A stretch of DNA of 64,000 nt from Mermis nigrescens (GCA_036768485.1 JAVLUZ010000411.1:261865-325864); one strand, 5' to 3'. Counted from the stretch's first letter, positions 1-8,940 are shown. Notes: generated from the letters alone by a model not told the origin. Numbers and translations are program-made.

Positions 1-2
1 AA

Positions 3-612
3 CATCCTTTCACCTGCCTTGTTTCGGGACCAACAAAGTCAGGCAAAACAACATTTGTCAAGCGATTAATTGAGAATAGAGCATGCCTGATTGATACTAA
101 AATTGAAAAGATTTGGTGGTGCTTCGCAGAAAATCAGCCCCTTTATAAAAAAATAAATGATGTTTCATTCATAGAAGGGCTTCCTGATTTTAATTACCTA
201 AAACAATTTAGTCACATGCCTCAACTTTTGATTCTCGATGATCTTATGCAACAGAGCAAGGGTAATGTCCAGATTGTGCAACTTTTTACAAGGAGTTGTC
301 ATCATTGGAACATTAGCATTATACACATTGTTCAAAACGTTTTCTTTGATGGTCTAAGAACTTCACGCATCAACTCTGATTATATAGTTTTATTCAAACA
401 CCCTGCTGATCAGTTACAGGCACAAATGCTTTCCAGACAGCTCTATCCTGCCAACGCTTAATATTTTCTAGAAGCTTATTCTGATGCTACTTCTCAGCCA
501 CACGGTTACCTTTTAATTGATCAACTCAAAATGCTAGAGTTGAACTCAGGCTTAAAACAAATATTTTTAGCAGGCATCCAACTGTTCATATGCAGAAATC
601 TATAAATACTAG
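3..612 (+). pseudogene. Maverick/Polinton packaging ATPase, 5' truncated by window and broken
   Basis: Would pump the element's DNA into preformed capsids (A32-like branch of the FtsK/HerA ATPases). The frame is open from base 3. Walker A is visible as GPTKSGKT near base 30 and Walker B as LLILDDLM near base 225, followed by a histidine-rich stretch (SCHHWNISIIHIVQN) where this family has its sensor region. The open frame ends at TAA 459-461. The same frame continues directly after it with recognisable family sequence (YFLEAYSDATSQPHGYLLID), so this is a premature stop, probably a Lys codon changed to TAA. A frameshift follows near 525-550, and the last recognisable codons run into the TATA motif at 600. 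The N-terminus lies left of the window. Family assignment is confident from the motifs and from the capsid genes downstream; inactivation is read directly from the sequence. Confidence 0.85.
600..612 (+). promoter_or_regulatory. Maverick TATA-like promoter motif, copy 1
   Basis: CTATAAATACTAG at the 3' end of the ATPase gene. Without the LINE insertion it would lie about 40 bases upstream of the ATG now at 3837. The same motif precedes the pVI/pX-like gene (4517) and the capsid gene (4928), with a weaker version before the penton gene (6655). The repeated position just before start codons supports a promoter role; that role is inferred. Confidence 0.65.
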
Positions 613-615
613 TAG

Positions 616-626
616 AGATATTGTGA
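616..626. repeat. Target site duplication of the RTE LINE (left)
   Basis: AGATATTGTGA here is repeated exactly at 3812-3822. The two copies flank the LINE and mark where it entered the Maverick. Confidence 0.9.
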
Positions 627-3600
627 ACCCAGCCTATGGGAAACCGTAGCCGGTCACAAGCCTGGATAAATGGGGAATGTTGGTTCCCATGGCGATGGAA
701 CCATGAAATGAGCTGAGAACCCAATGGCAGTACAACAAATGGATAACGCAACAACAACTAGCGCACACGGCTGAACCAATGCGTTGGGGGTATCTGGGCT
801 CCCTTCGAAAAATAAACTACCAGCAGCAGCGAACAAAATTTTCAATGCAAAGAAAATTATGAACATTGCCACCTGGAATATACGTTCAGGTAGCCAAACT
901 GGTAAAATGGATTTACTGGCCGACGAACTCAACAAATTTGATATTGATTTAGCTACTATTACCGAAGCCAGACTCCCTAGTCAAGGGGAACATACTGTTT
1001 TTACCTCTAGCCATTCAAATAGCTTTAACCTTTATTATTCCGGCGGCGAAAGCTTTAATTGAGGCGTAGCTTTTATGTTAAAATCTAGTCTGAAGAAATA
1101 TGTTACCTGTTTCCAACCTATTTCGGATCGAATCGCAACCTTAGAATTTGCTGGCACTATTCCGACTGTCTTGATTGGAGTTTATGCCCCCAACGGAAAT
1201 GAGCGACGACGTTGATAAGGACTTGTTTTATGAAAATCTACGACAGACATTGGATTCATTTCAAGATGGAAATAATTTAATTATTTTTTGTGGGGACCTG
1301 AATGCACAAACCGGCGTAAATCATCTTGGATGGGAGAAAACTCTTGGCCCCTTTGGATGCGGCAGCCTCAATGACAACGGTCTGCGCCTACTATCATTTG
1401 CAAACTTCAATAGAATGGTAGTGTGCAACACGTGGTTTCAACACCCTATCAATCACAGGCACACCTGGTTTTCGAATAACAGAAGAGATAAAAGTATGCT
1501 TGACTACTTCCTGGTGCATAAGCGGTTCCACAGTGCTATCCATGATGTTCGGGCAATGCGCGGAGCTTCGATCGGATCAGATCACCACCTGGTCAGGGCC
1601 AAATTCCGATTGCATCTGAAGGCGCACAACAATATTCGCCCCACAGCTACCCTCGATTACTCGCACTTATCCGACCCCAACAGTCAGGCCAAATTTCAAC
1701 TTCTTTTACAAAATAAATTTTCCCCACTGTTAGCCAACAATGTTGATGAAAACTGGAACTCAATAAAAAACGCCATTATCTACTCACTTAATGGAATTTG
1801 TCCCAAAAAACGACGAAAAATAAAACCTTGGATCTCAAATGATACCCTAAAACTAGTTGAAGAACGCGCAAAAATCAAGAATATTAATCACAAGCTGTAC
1901 CTTTTCGTCAATAGACAAATTAAACGGCAGCTTAAGACGGATAAGGACGCTTGGTGGAATGTGAAAGCCCAAGAAATGGAAATAGCCAGCAAGAACCATG
2001 ATTCGCGCTTACTTTACAGCATCCTGCGAAGTTGTAATGGAAGGTTTAAAGCAACGAGTTCAAACCTCAAAGATCACCATGGCAACCCCATCAAATCACT
2101 AACGGGTAAACTAGATAGATGGAAAGAACATTTTAGCCAATTGCTTAACCGCCCACACCCCACAAGCCTAGACAAAAGGCTGATGGAGAACGTGGATCTG
2201 AAATTTTCAAGCACAATTAATGATCATCCTCCAACTGAAGAGGAAATCAGAATATCAATAAAAAGACTCAAGAACCGGAAGGCACCAGGTGTGGACAACA
2301 TCCCTGCTGAAGCTTTAAAAGCTGGAGGAGAGGCAATAGTCAAACAACTAAAAGGCGTATACTCGATCATCTGGAACAAAGGCACAGTGCCTCAAGACTT
2401 TAAGGACTCAATTATCGTACCAATTCACAAAAAGGAGACCCAGCTACCTGCAAAAATTATAGAGGAATAAGCCTGTTAGCAACATCTGGAAAACTTCTGA
2501 CCTCTATAATCCGATCCAGACTACTCAGTGTTAGAGAAACTAACTGCAGGGAAGAGCAGGCTGGTTTCAGGCCTGGAAGAGGTTGTACCGACCAAATATT
2601 CACACTTAGGCAACTAACCGAATCGCGCCTACGCTGTAAAAAGGACACATTCTTGGTATTTGTGGATTTTGCATGCGCATTCGATAGCATAAACCATTCG
2701 TCCTTATGGTGCGCCCTCAAAAATGAATCAATCCCGCATGCCACACTTAGTATTCTCAAGGCCTTCTACGACGGTGGAATGAGCAGGGCAAAATATTTGG
2801 GAAATGTGTCCTCACCATTCTCAATTACCACTGGCGTTAAACAGGGATGCATTATTTCGCCTATGTTGTTCAACGTGACTATGGACTGGATTCTCAGAAA
2901 AACTTTCGACGACATGCCAGGTGTACAAGTCGGAGCTAATTTGTCTCTCACTGATTTAGTATACGCCGACGACATTGTATTTTTTGCCGAAACAGCTCAA
3001 GCCGCACAAAATACCTTGAATGCGTTACAAGTGAATGCCAACAAACTCGGCCTGACAATAAACAGCGAAAAAACTAAATTTATTCTCACGGGCACACAAC
3101 CGGCCATATTACAACTTGATGGCAAACCAATCGAAAGGGTGGATGCATTTAAATATTTGGGATCGGTTATCGATAGTGGACGAATAGTAGCAACTAGCAA
3201 CATCAAAAACCGCATTGGGAATGCCATGTCAGCATTCACTTCACTAAAGAAGTGTTTGTGGAACCAAAAAGACGTTACCATCACAACAAAAATGAGAATT
3301 TTTAATGCTTCCATCCGGACAATTTTGATGTACGGCTCTGAGTCGTGGACTCTGCTTAAAAGCGATATGCACATATTAGAACGTTTTCAACTTCGATGTC
3401 TTCGCAGCATTTTGCACATAAATCTACGAGACCGATGGGAGAATGAAACTGTGCTGCAAGTATGTAAAAACCAAACCAGTATTGAACTCTACTTAAAGCG
3501 ACAGCGGCTCAGGTGGTTTGGACATGTCTGCCGCATGAACAACACCCGACTACCCTATCAGTTAATTAACTCCAAGTGGCCCACGGGGTGGAAAATCTCT

Positions 3601-3811
3601 CGAGACGCCCCTAAGAAAACATGGTTGACACAAGTGGCACAAGATGTTCAGCCGCTCCACTTCTCAATCATTGATGCCCAACAAGCAGCCTTGAACCGCA
3701 ATCAATGGCGTGCTGTAATCCGTGATACACTGCCTTTGGCCGCCACAGCTCAACGGTCGTTGCCCTACCAACGTCATTGAAGCTTATGGTGTTTAAGTCA
3801 AGTCAAGTCAA
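627..3811 (+). mobile_element. RTE-type non-LTR retrotransposon, full length, inserted in the Maverick
   Basis: A 3.2-kb element bounded by an 11-bp target duplication. It has a short 5' leader (ACCCAGCCTATGGGAAACCG at its start), an apurinic-type endonuclease joined to a reverse transcriptase with no separate gag-like ORF, and a 3' end in a short tandem tail of AAGTC units (3794-3810) instead of poly(A). This length, domain content and microsatellite tail fit the RTE clade. It sits between a Maverick promoter motif and the next Maverick start codon, so it postdates the Maverick and separates the two by 3.2 kb. Confidence 0.9.
859..3780 (+). pseudogene. LINE endonuclease-reverse transcriptase polyprotein, three breaks
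   Basis: Nicks target DNA and copies the element's RNA by target-primed reverse transcription. The endonuclease starts at ATG 859 (MNIATWNIRSGSQTGK). Its catalytic blocks CGDLNAQTG and GSDHHLV are visible near 1290 and 1575. The reverse transcriptase shows AFDSI (about 2690), GVKQGCIISPMLFN (about 2835) and the active-site YADD (about 2962). A C-terminal RLRWFGHVCRM block follows near 3510. Three lesions are readable: an in-frame TGA at 1060-1062, a one-base insertion near 1188 in a C run, and a one-base deletion near 2435, after which the frame resumes and stays open to TGA 3778-3780. The endonuclease-to-RT order and the absence of ORF1 support an RTE assignment. This copy should not be active. 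Confidence 0.88.
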
Positions 3812-3822
3812 AGATATTGTGA
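3812..3822. repeat. Target site duplication of the RTE LINE (right)
   Basis: AGATATTGTGA, identical to 616-626. The Maverick sequence resumes here. Confidence 0.9.
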
Positions 3823-3836
3823 CAAAAAAGAAAAAA

Positions 3837-4184
3837 ATGGGTAAAGAACGATTAACACGCAATATTGGTTGTTTACATCTCCTAAGTCAAGCAAAAAAAC
3901 TCAAAGAAACGCTATTATAAATACTGCCAGCAAATATCAAATCCTTTGTCTCTGTGACTGTGCAAACAACTTTCTGAATGGTAATATTCCTTTCGATAAA
4001 AAGGATATAAATAAACTTCGAAGATATCAGAATCAAATTAGATACCTGGCAAACAATAAGCAGGCGACTACAAAACAAAAGAAAGATATTATAATACAGG
4101 AAGTGGTTTTCTTCCTCTTTTACTACTCCCATACTTACAATAGCTGGTAGTTTGTTAGCTGATGCAATAGCTGGTAGAAAATGA
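3837..4184 (+). pseudogene. Maverick small basic conserved protein, two frameshifts
   Basis: A roughly 115-residue Lys/Arg-rich protein of the kind found beside Maverick capsid genes; its function is unknown to me, and a nucleic-acid-binding virion role is a guess. The ATG at 3837 follows an A-rich leader like those of the other Maverick genes. The first frame (MGKERLTRNIGCLHLLSQAK) breaks near 3890-3900 at an A7 run. The middle, with a CLCDCANNFL block and many basic residues, is read in the next frame to about 4105. The C-terminus (PILTIAGSLLADAIAG) is in a third frame, ending at TGA 4182-4184. That stop overlaps the next ATG as ATGA, suggesting a polycistronic transcript. Confidence 0.6.
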
Positions 4185-4523
4185 AACATACTGAAAAAAT
4201 GATTCTTATACCCGCTGAAATCAGCGAGCGGACTAAACCTATTGATGTTGTGCTAGATTCCTTGGATAATGAATTGCAAAAAGTTCTGCATAGCAAACGT
4301 ATAGCTCCTGAAATAAAACTCATGAAATACAATCAGGTGCTTAACAGATTTAAACAAATATGATCTTGCACGTGAGCGTAAGAAAATAAGCAGGCACCCT
4401 GGCACAAAAGAATTGCTGAAAGTGTTTAATCGCACAAATGTTCAACTGGAAAGTATAGTAAATAGACAAGGTAAGGAGATTTTTGCTGCAGGTGGGGAAT
4501 TCGACTGGGATGAAAGTCTATAA
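4181..4523 (+). pseudogene. Maverick small helical protein, one frameshift
   Basis: ATG 4181 overlaps the stop of the previous gene. The first part (MKHTEKMILIPAEISERTKP) is open to 4363. At about 4358 the frame shifts, and a further 50 or so codons of Lys/Arg/Glu-rich sequence read through to an acidic end (FDWDESL) with TAA at 4521-4523. The stop lies inside the next gene's TATA motif, an arrangement that compact viral genomes use. I recognise the N-terminal part as resembling a short conserved Maverick protein of unknown function; it could be a scaffold or a coiled-coil factor, but nothing in the sequence decides. Confidence 0.55.
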
Positions 4524-4530
4524 ATACTTA
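4517..4530 (+). promoter_or_regulatory. Maverick TATA-like promoter motif, copy 2
   Basis: TCTATAAATACTTA, 35 bases before ATG 4565 and overlapping the stop codon of the upstream gene. Shares 11 of 11 bases of the core CTATAAATACT with copies 1 and 3. Confidence 0.65.
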
Positions 4531-4564
4531 TCACATATAATTTATTCAAAACAAAATTACAAAA

Positions 4565-4906
4565 ATGCACGTTCAATTCAATCCTAACGATTACAACATT
4601 TGGTTGGACTACTACACAGGGCAGGCTGCCCAAACAGGCTATGGGTTGGAAGGGTATAAAGGCATCCCATACCAGCGGGGCGTAGGTCTTGGCAGCTTTT
4701 TCCGTTCGCTTTTTAGAATGGCAGTCCCAGTTTTGCAGTCGATTGGTAAGCGAATTGGAAAACATGCTCTAGTTGCAGGTTCAAACATAGCGTCTGATTT
4801 GGCCCAGGGAAAACCGCTTTTTGAGTCTACTAAAGAACACTCAAAGCGAGAAGCTGCTCAATTGTTTGATGAAGCCTCTCATGCCCTTCAGCAGCAGCAA
4901 GGATAG
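4565..4906 (+). CDS. Maverick glycine-rich pVI/pX-like virion protein
   Basis: A 113-residue protein, intact. Residues 20-45 are rich in Gly, Tyr and Gln and contain GIPYQRGVGLGSFFRSLFR. This is followed by a hydrophobic/amphipathic segment (about 45-75) and an Ala/Gln-rich charged tail ending in polyglutamine. The short Gly-rich block followed by an amphipathic helix matches the small minor virion proteins between the ATPase and capsid genes of Mavericks and adintoviruses, where a core or membrane-disrupting role like adenovirus pX or pVI has been proposed. It has its own TATA-like motif upstream and another directly downstream. The role is inferred from position and composition; the conserved Gly-rich block is seen directly. 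Confidence 0.65.
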   Translation: MHVQFNPNDYNIWLDYYTGQAAQTGYGLEGYKGIPYQRGVGLGSFFRSLFRMAVPVLQSIGKRIGKHALVAGSNIASDLAQGKPLFESTKEHSKREAAQLFDEASHALQQQQG

Positions 4907-4927
4907 GGTCTTGGTAGCCGCCCAAAG

Positions 4928-4941
4928 TCTATAAATACTAG
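4928..4941 (+). promoter_or_regulatory. Maverick TATA-like promoter motif, copy 3
   Basis: TCTATAAATACTAG, 30-43 bases before the favoured capsid start at 4971. An upstream in-frame ATG at 4950 lies only 9 bases after the motif, so it would probably fall before the transcription start. That is why 4971 is preferred. Confidence 0.7.
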
Positions 4942-4970
4942 CATGATAGATGCTTTTTCAAAACAAAAAA

Positions 4971-6269
4971 ATGGCTCTCGTAAACGGAAAATCTATCCCC
5001 AGTACCAAGACTGAACTGGACCTTTTTACGGTCCCTCCTACTCAAGTAGTGATAAAGCGTGGTTTTTGGCATGAAATTCAACCTACAAATCCTATTACTA
5101 ATGAGGGACCATATGAATTTAGAGTACCTCCTGATCCACATTACATTCAGCTCAATAAAAACTACATTTACATGCTACTGAGAATCAAAAAACCAGTAGT
5201 TGCTGCTGGAGCAGTAGTGCCTGACTATGCGCCTATCAATCTTATTGGTAAGACTTGCTTTAAGCAGGTAAAATGCTTTTTAGGAGGCAAATTAGTTTTT
5301 GATAGCTCTGATAAATATGCATATAGATCGTATTTTGAAACCGAATTAAATTATGGGTATGATGCCAAGCATTCGCATTTGCAATCTGCCCTGTACTTTC
5401 ACGAAGGTGGAAGTGATGTTGACAGTAAAGATCATGAAGCCGTTAAGAAGCGCACAGCAATGTTCAAAGATGATAATGTTGTGGAAGTTGCGGCCCCACT
5501 GCACATTGACATGTTCGTGCAAGACAGATATTTAGTTAATTTTACCAATTTCCGCCTAGAATTACACAGAAATAATAATGCATTTGTTTTGCAGTGCTTT
5601 GAGGATGTCAGCCTTGACTTGAAAGTCTCACAAATGAAATTTTTTATCCGAAAAGTTGAGGTTTTAGACACTGTGAATATAGCTCTTGAGCAAACAATGC
5701 TTTCCTATACAGCAAAATATCCCATAAGGAGAGTAGCTTTGACTAATTTGCACATTTCAAATCCTGCTAGAGAAACGCCCAATTATACATTGTTTACTGG
5801 TCAGCTGCCTAGGCGTATAGCGCTTGCTTGTGTTGAAGGCAGTGCTTATCAAGGCAATCTAGCAAAATCGCCTTTCAACTTCAAACCGTTCAGCATAAAT
5901 GATGTAAAAGTAACGTATGGAGGTATAACATATCCTGCTTACCCAGCCAGCATCAGCATTTTATTTAAACATGACAGGTACTTGCAAGCCTATGCTCAGA
6001 TGTTTGATGCATTAGATATTGGGCATGAAGGTAATTTCATTAGCAGAGAAGATTTTAAAACAAGTCACTGCTTCTTTGTGTTCGATTTGACTCCTGATGC
6101 AGATGATGGAGGACACTGGGACCTAGTCCGTGAAGGAACAACAAGCATTGCTGTTAGGTTTTCTGAGAATTTGCCCGATTCTGGCATTGAAATCATTATA
6201 TATGCTGAATTTGATAACTTAATAATGATTGATAAAAACCGAAACACGTTTCATGACTATGATGCATAA
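4971..6269 (+). CDS. Maverick major capsid protein candidate (F54H12.2-like)
   Basis: Predicted hexon-like shell protein, 432 residues, uninterrupted. It resembles the family often labelled 'uncharacterized protein F54H12.2-like' in invertebrate genomes, which belongs to Maverick elements. Visible blocks are the N-terminal FTVPPTQ segment, PIRFRV-like beta-rich stretches (PYEFRVPPDPHYIQL near residue 45), HEGG near 130, and a C-terminal FSENLPDSGIEIIIYAEFDN block. Residues are dominated by beta-prone and aromatic types, as expected for jelly-roll folds. The start at 4971 is chosen because of the TATA motif at 4928 and the A-rich leader directly before the ATG, as in its neighbours. The protease gene starts two bases after the stop. 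A double jelly-roll structure is expected from the family, not shown by the sequence. Confidence 0.8.
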   Translation: MALVNGKSIPSTKTELDLFTVPPTQVVIKRGFWHEIQPTNPITNEGPYEFRVPPDPHYIQLNKNYIYMLLRIKKPVVAAGAVVPDYAPINLIGKTCFKQVKCFLGGKLVFDSSDKYAYRSYFETELNYGYDAKHSHLQSALYFHEGGSDVDSKDHEAVKKRTAMFKDDNVVEVAAPLHIDMFVQDRYLVNFTNFRLELHRNNNAFVLQCFEDVSLDLKVSQMKFFIRKVEVLDTVNIALEQTMLSYTAKYPIRRVALTNLHISNPARETPNYTLFTGQLPRRIALACVEGSAYQGNLAKSPFNFKPFSINDVKVTYGGITYPAYPASISILFKHDRYLQAYAQMFDALDIGHEGNFISREDFKTSHCFFVFDLTPDADDGGHWDLVREGTTSIAVRFSENLPDSGIEIIIYAEFDNLIMIDKNRNTFHDYDA

Positions 6270-6271
6270 AC

Positions 6272-6688
6272 ATGAGCACTATTGAAATATTCAAAATTCT
6301 CAAACATAATAATACATTTACAGGCGTTTTCCCAATAGATGGTCTGCCACCAATAAGAACCTACCCTGCGGCTCTAGTTGTAAATTTGGACCCCAGTGAG
6401 GAACCAGGATCACTCTGGGTCGCAATTTATTTTCAAAATAAGAAGCATTGCAACTATTTTGACAGCTATGGCTCAGAACCACCTGTGCAATTGCATAAAT
6501 ACATTTCTGATAATGTGCTCTCATTTACATACAATAATATGCGAGTACAAGGGCTTTTCTCAATCAGCTGTGGTCATATGTGTATCTACTTTTTGGTCTG
6601 CATGAGCAAAGGCATAAGTTTCACGAACATTGTTCTATCTATGCTCAGTGAAAAAATTTATAAATATTTCAATAAACTAAGGTTATAA
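6272..6688 (+). CDS. Maverick adenain-like maturation protease, catalytic His replaced
   Basis: A 138-residue cysteine protease of the adenovirus-proteinase/ULP1 fold that would cleave capsid precursors. The order of active-site blocks is preserved: GSLWVAIYF (residues about 46-54), NYFDSYG (Asp of the triad, about 62-68) and SISCGHMCIYFL (nucleophile Cys, about 97-108). In the family the residue just before the conserved Trp is the catalytic His; here it is Leu (CTC, one base from CAC). The gene lies two bases after the capsid stop with no clear TATA motif of its own, so it may be translated from the capsid transcript. The frame is otherwise open and full length for this compact family. It is probably enzymatically dead, unless the base is a sequencing error. 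Confidence 0.8.
   Translation: MSTIEIFKILKHNNTFTGVFPIDGLPPIRTYPAALVVNLDPSEEPGSLWVAIYFQNKKHCNYFDSYGSEPPVQLHKYISDNVLSFTYNNMRVQGLFSISCGHMCIYFLVCMSKGISFTNIVLSMLSEKIYKYFNKLRL
6655..6669 (+). promoter_or_regulatory. Maverick TATA-like promoter motif, copy 4 (diverged)
   Basis: ATTTATAAATATTTC, about 23 bases before the penton ATG and inside the protease coding end. It matches the core TATAAATA but not the flanking CT of the other copies. Confidence 0.5.
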
Positions 6689-6691
6689 AAA

Positions 6692-7471
6692 ATGGATATG
6701 AAACAGTTTTACATAACGCTTCCAAGCAATTCACAAGAAACAAATACTGCAGCCACATTTGTTACCAATCTGCCTAGACAAATCGCATTAACTGGCGACT
6801 GGGACGTTGGGTTGGCTGAAATAATTTATGCAAATACATGGCACAATGTTGCCAAGGAGCAGAATATGATACAGTTTTACAACATCAAAAACAATGTGCG
6901 ACAAAAATTGCTTATTCCTCGAGCAAGATATTTAAATATACATGACCTCATCCAAACCATGAGGAATGGAATAAAAACGGTTAGCCAAATAGACAAATTG
7001 GATTACATGCAATATTTTGGCATAAAGTATGATGAAAATAGGAAATTTTGTAGCTTAACAATCAATACTGAATATATTCAAAGTGTAAAGCTGACAAAGC
7101 ATTTAATGTATATGCTAGGATTCCTAGAGAGCCAGCTTAGCAATATAGATTATACTGTGAAAAAAGAATTAAACATAGTTGCGCACCATTCACCCGACAT
7201 GCTAGGTGGAATGCACAACTTTTACGTATATTGCGATATAGTTGAGCCTCAAATCGTTGGAAATGTTTTTGCACCGCTTCTGCAGGTTGTGAATATAGAA
7301 GGAAAATATATGGATATTGTTAATCACGCATATATTAGTCCACATTATATACCTGTGCTCAAAAAATCATTCAATGCCATTGAAGTGAACATTAAAAGTG
7401 ATCAAGATAAACCTGTGCCTTTTGAATTTGGCAAAACAATTGTTAAAATGCATTCCAGGTATCGGCTATAA
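6692..7471 (+). CDS. Maverick penton / minor capsid protein
   Basis: A 259-residue protein, intact, expected to form the single jelly-roll vertex capsomer. The recognisable family blocks are QFYITLPSNSQ at the start, FYVYCDIVEPQIVGN near residues 177-191, and the C-terminal IEVNIKSDQDKPVPFEFGKT block, which is highly conserved among invertebrate Maverick minor capsid genes. It starts after an A-rich leader 23 bases from a TATA-like motif. It is the last clear gene of the element in this window. A broken second copy lies on the minus strand at 55.3-59.3 kb, and fragments of its codons 40-95 form part of the satellite at 59.2-60.8 kb. Confidence 0.85.
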   Translation: MDMKQFYITLPSNSQETNTAATFVTNLPRQIALTGDWDVGLAEIIYANTWHNVAKEQNMIQFYNIKNNVRQKLLIPRARYLNIHDLIQTMRNGIKTVSQIDKLDYMQYFGIKYDENRKFCSLTINTEYIQSVKLTKHLMYMLGFLESQLSNIDYTVKKELNIVAHHSPDMLGGMHNFYVYCDIVEPQIVGNVFAPLLQVVNIEGKYMDIVNHAYISPHYIPVLKKSFNAIEVNIKSDQDKPVPFEFGKTIVKMHSRYRL

Positions 7472-7570
7472 ACATTTTATTATCACACCTACTTCGCCTG
7501 AACAACGTATCCACCTTTGCCTTAGGCAGATACTTTTGGTCTAAGCTCAATGCTGAGTACAAACAAATTT

Positions 7571-7694
7571 AGTAGAAAATGATGCTGAGGCTTTTATCAA
7601 TTTTTCCAAACTTGTCAAACAATGTTTTACTTTTCGTGATTTGCCTACCGTAGCTAATCTGCGGCAACATTTCAGCGAGCAAACAAAAGAATAG
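7571..7694 (+). pseudogene. Short open remnant after the penton gene
   Basis: About 40 codons open without an ATG in this frame, ending at TAG 7692-7694, with a Phe/Lys/Gln-rich sequence (AFINFSKLVKQCFTFRDLPT). It follows the penton gene by 100 bases in the same direction and could be the 3' end of one more Maverick gene. I do not recognise it. Non-coding chance is possible. Confidence 0.25.
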
Positions 7695-7969
7695 TATGCA
7701 TACTTTAACGAACAATCAATCAATGAGTGTTTGACGTAGATCGGCGAAAATCATACAGTGTAAAGTGGCGGTAGTGTCCCCCATCTGACTCTGGGCCCCT
7801 GCCTAAGCGCATGCACACAATTTTTCTTGGGAGCATTGTAAAAAATTGATATACTGTAGGAATTTTCACAAAACTCTTGTAATAGTTTTCTAATAGGATA
7901 TGTATACTACCCCTGAAATTTCAATCCAATCCGCCCTCTATCCCTAAAGTTAGAGTACTATATGAGAAA

Positions 7970-8216
7970 GTGTAAAGTAAATTGGTATACTGTAGGCTGC
8001 GCGCTGAAATTCTGTGCATAGCATGCCTCGCCTATCATTTCCTGAAAATTTGAACAAAATCCAAGCATTGGTTCTTGATTTATGCAAAAGTGTAAACTTA
8101 TGCTGGTATACTGTAGATTGCGCGCTAAAATTTTGTACATACCATATTTAACATATACTCGACATACTCTGAAAATTTGAGCCTGATCCGAGTGCTGGTT
8201 CTTGAGTTATAGTTAT
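7970..8216. repeat. Diverged tandem duplication, about 125 bp x 2
   Basis: Units beginning near 7970 and 8093 share 'gtgtaaa..., tggtatactgtag..tgcgcgct.aaattttgt.cata' and later 'ctgaaaatttga.c...atcc.ag.....ggttcttga'. A partial third unit precedes them at 7835. No coding potential. It may belong to the terminal part of the Maverick or to host DNA. Confidence 0.5.
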
Positions 8217-8221
8217 TTCAA

Positions 8222-8325
8222 GTTTTCCCCCAGGGAAATTTCCCCCATGGAATATTTCCCCCATGGAAATTTCCCCCAGGGAAATTTCCCCCTCCCCTGG
8301 CCCTGAGCCCCTGGCCCTGGGCTGG
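8222..8325. repeat. Short CCCC(A/C)(T/G)GGAAATTT tandem repeat and GC-rich run
   Basis: Four units of TTTCCCCCA(G/T)GGAAAT between 8222 and 8290 alternate between near-identical versions and are self-complementary. A CCCCTGGCCCTG duplication follows at 8292-8318. No gene. Confidence 0.6.
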
Positions 8326-8339
8326 CGCGCGCCCCCTCC

Positions 8340-8460
8340 CCTTGCAGGTCCCTATGCCATAGCACAGACTATGCTAAAGCATTGCTCCCTGGGAAAAGCC
8401 AGGGAGCAGATTCTGAGCCCCTCCGCCTATGCTATAACACAGGCCATGTTATAGCATTGC
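8340..8460. repeat. GC-rich hairpin module, copy 1
   Basis: Contains two hairpins, GCTCCCTGG..CCAGGGAGC (about 8383-8407) and TGCTATAAC..GTTATAGCA (about 8429-8457), plus 'atgctaaagcatt'. Similar modules with 'atgctnaagcat' occur at 54.74-55.08 and 61.60-61.80 kb, each close to penton-derived sequence. Confidence 0.5.
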
Positions 8461-8940
8461 TACCTAGGGACACACGCCTAACTACTAACATCAAAGTGAA
8501 ACCGGCGTATGAACATTAGAGAAAAAATGTACAAAATTTAGGCTTTTCAAGCTATATGCATTGCTTCATTTAACAATGTATAGTTTAAGCACTTTGTCGC
8601 ATTATTTTTAAAATCAGAGTGCAAACAACATCCTCCAAACTTGGAAGCAACATACTTCTCGCTAGTCACTTATATTTCGGAAAAAACATTTATCTGTATG
8701 AAAACGTCCAAAAGTGAGTAATTGTGTATATGACAAACAAAGTTGATTTATGGTTAACAGCAGAGGGTTGTGCTCACTTTGCTATTCTTTCCTCTCCTCC
8801 ATGCAAGTTGACAATTCCGTTGTTCGAAAGCTGAATTAAAAGTCTGTTATTATGCAAAAATCGACACTCTTTAAATCTTTGACGACATTGAACGTGAAAC
8901 TGGACGAACTGGGCGAGTGGGAAGTGTGGAATATAAATAC

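Noticed and set aside
1..8500. Right terminal inverted repeat of the Maverick
   Set aside because: The left end is outside the window, so no inverted partner can be compared; the boundary after 7.7 kb is left open.
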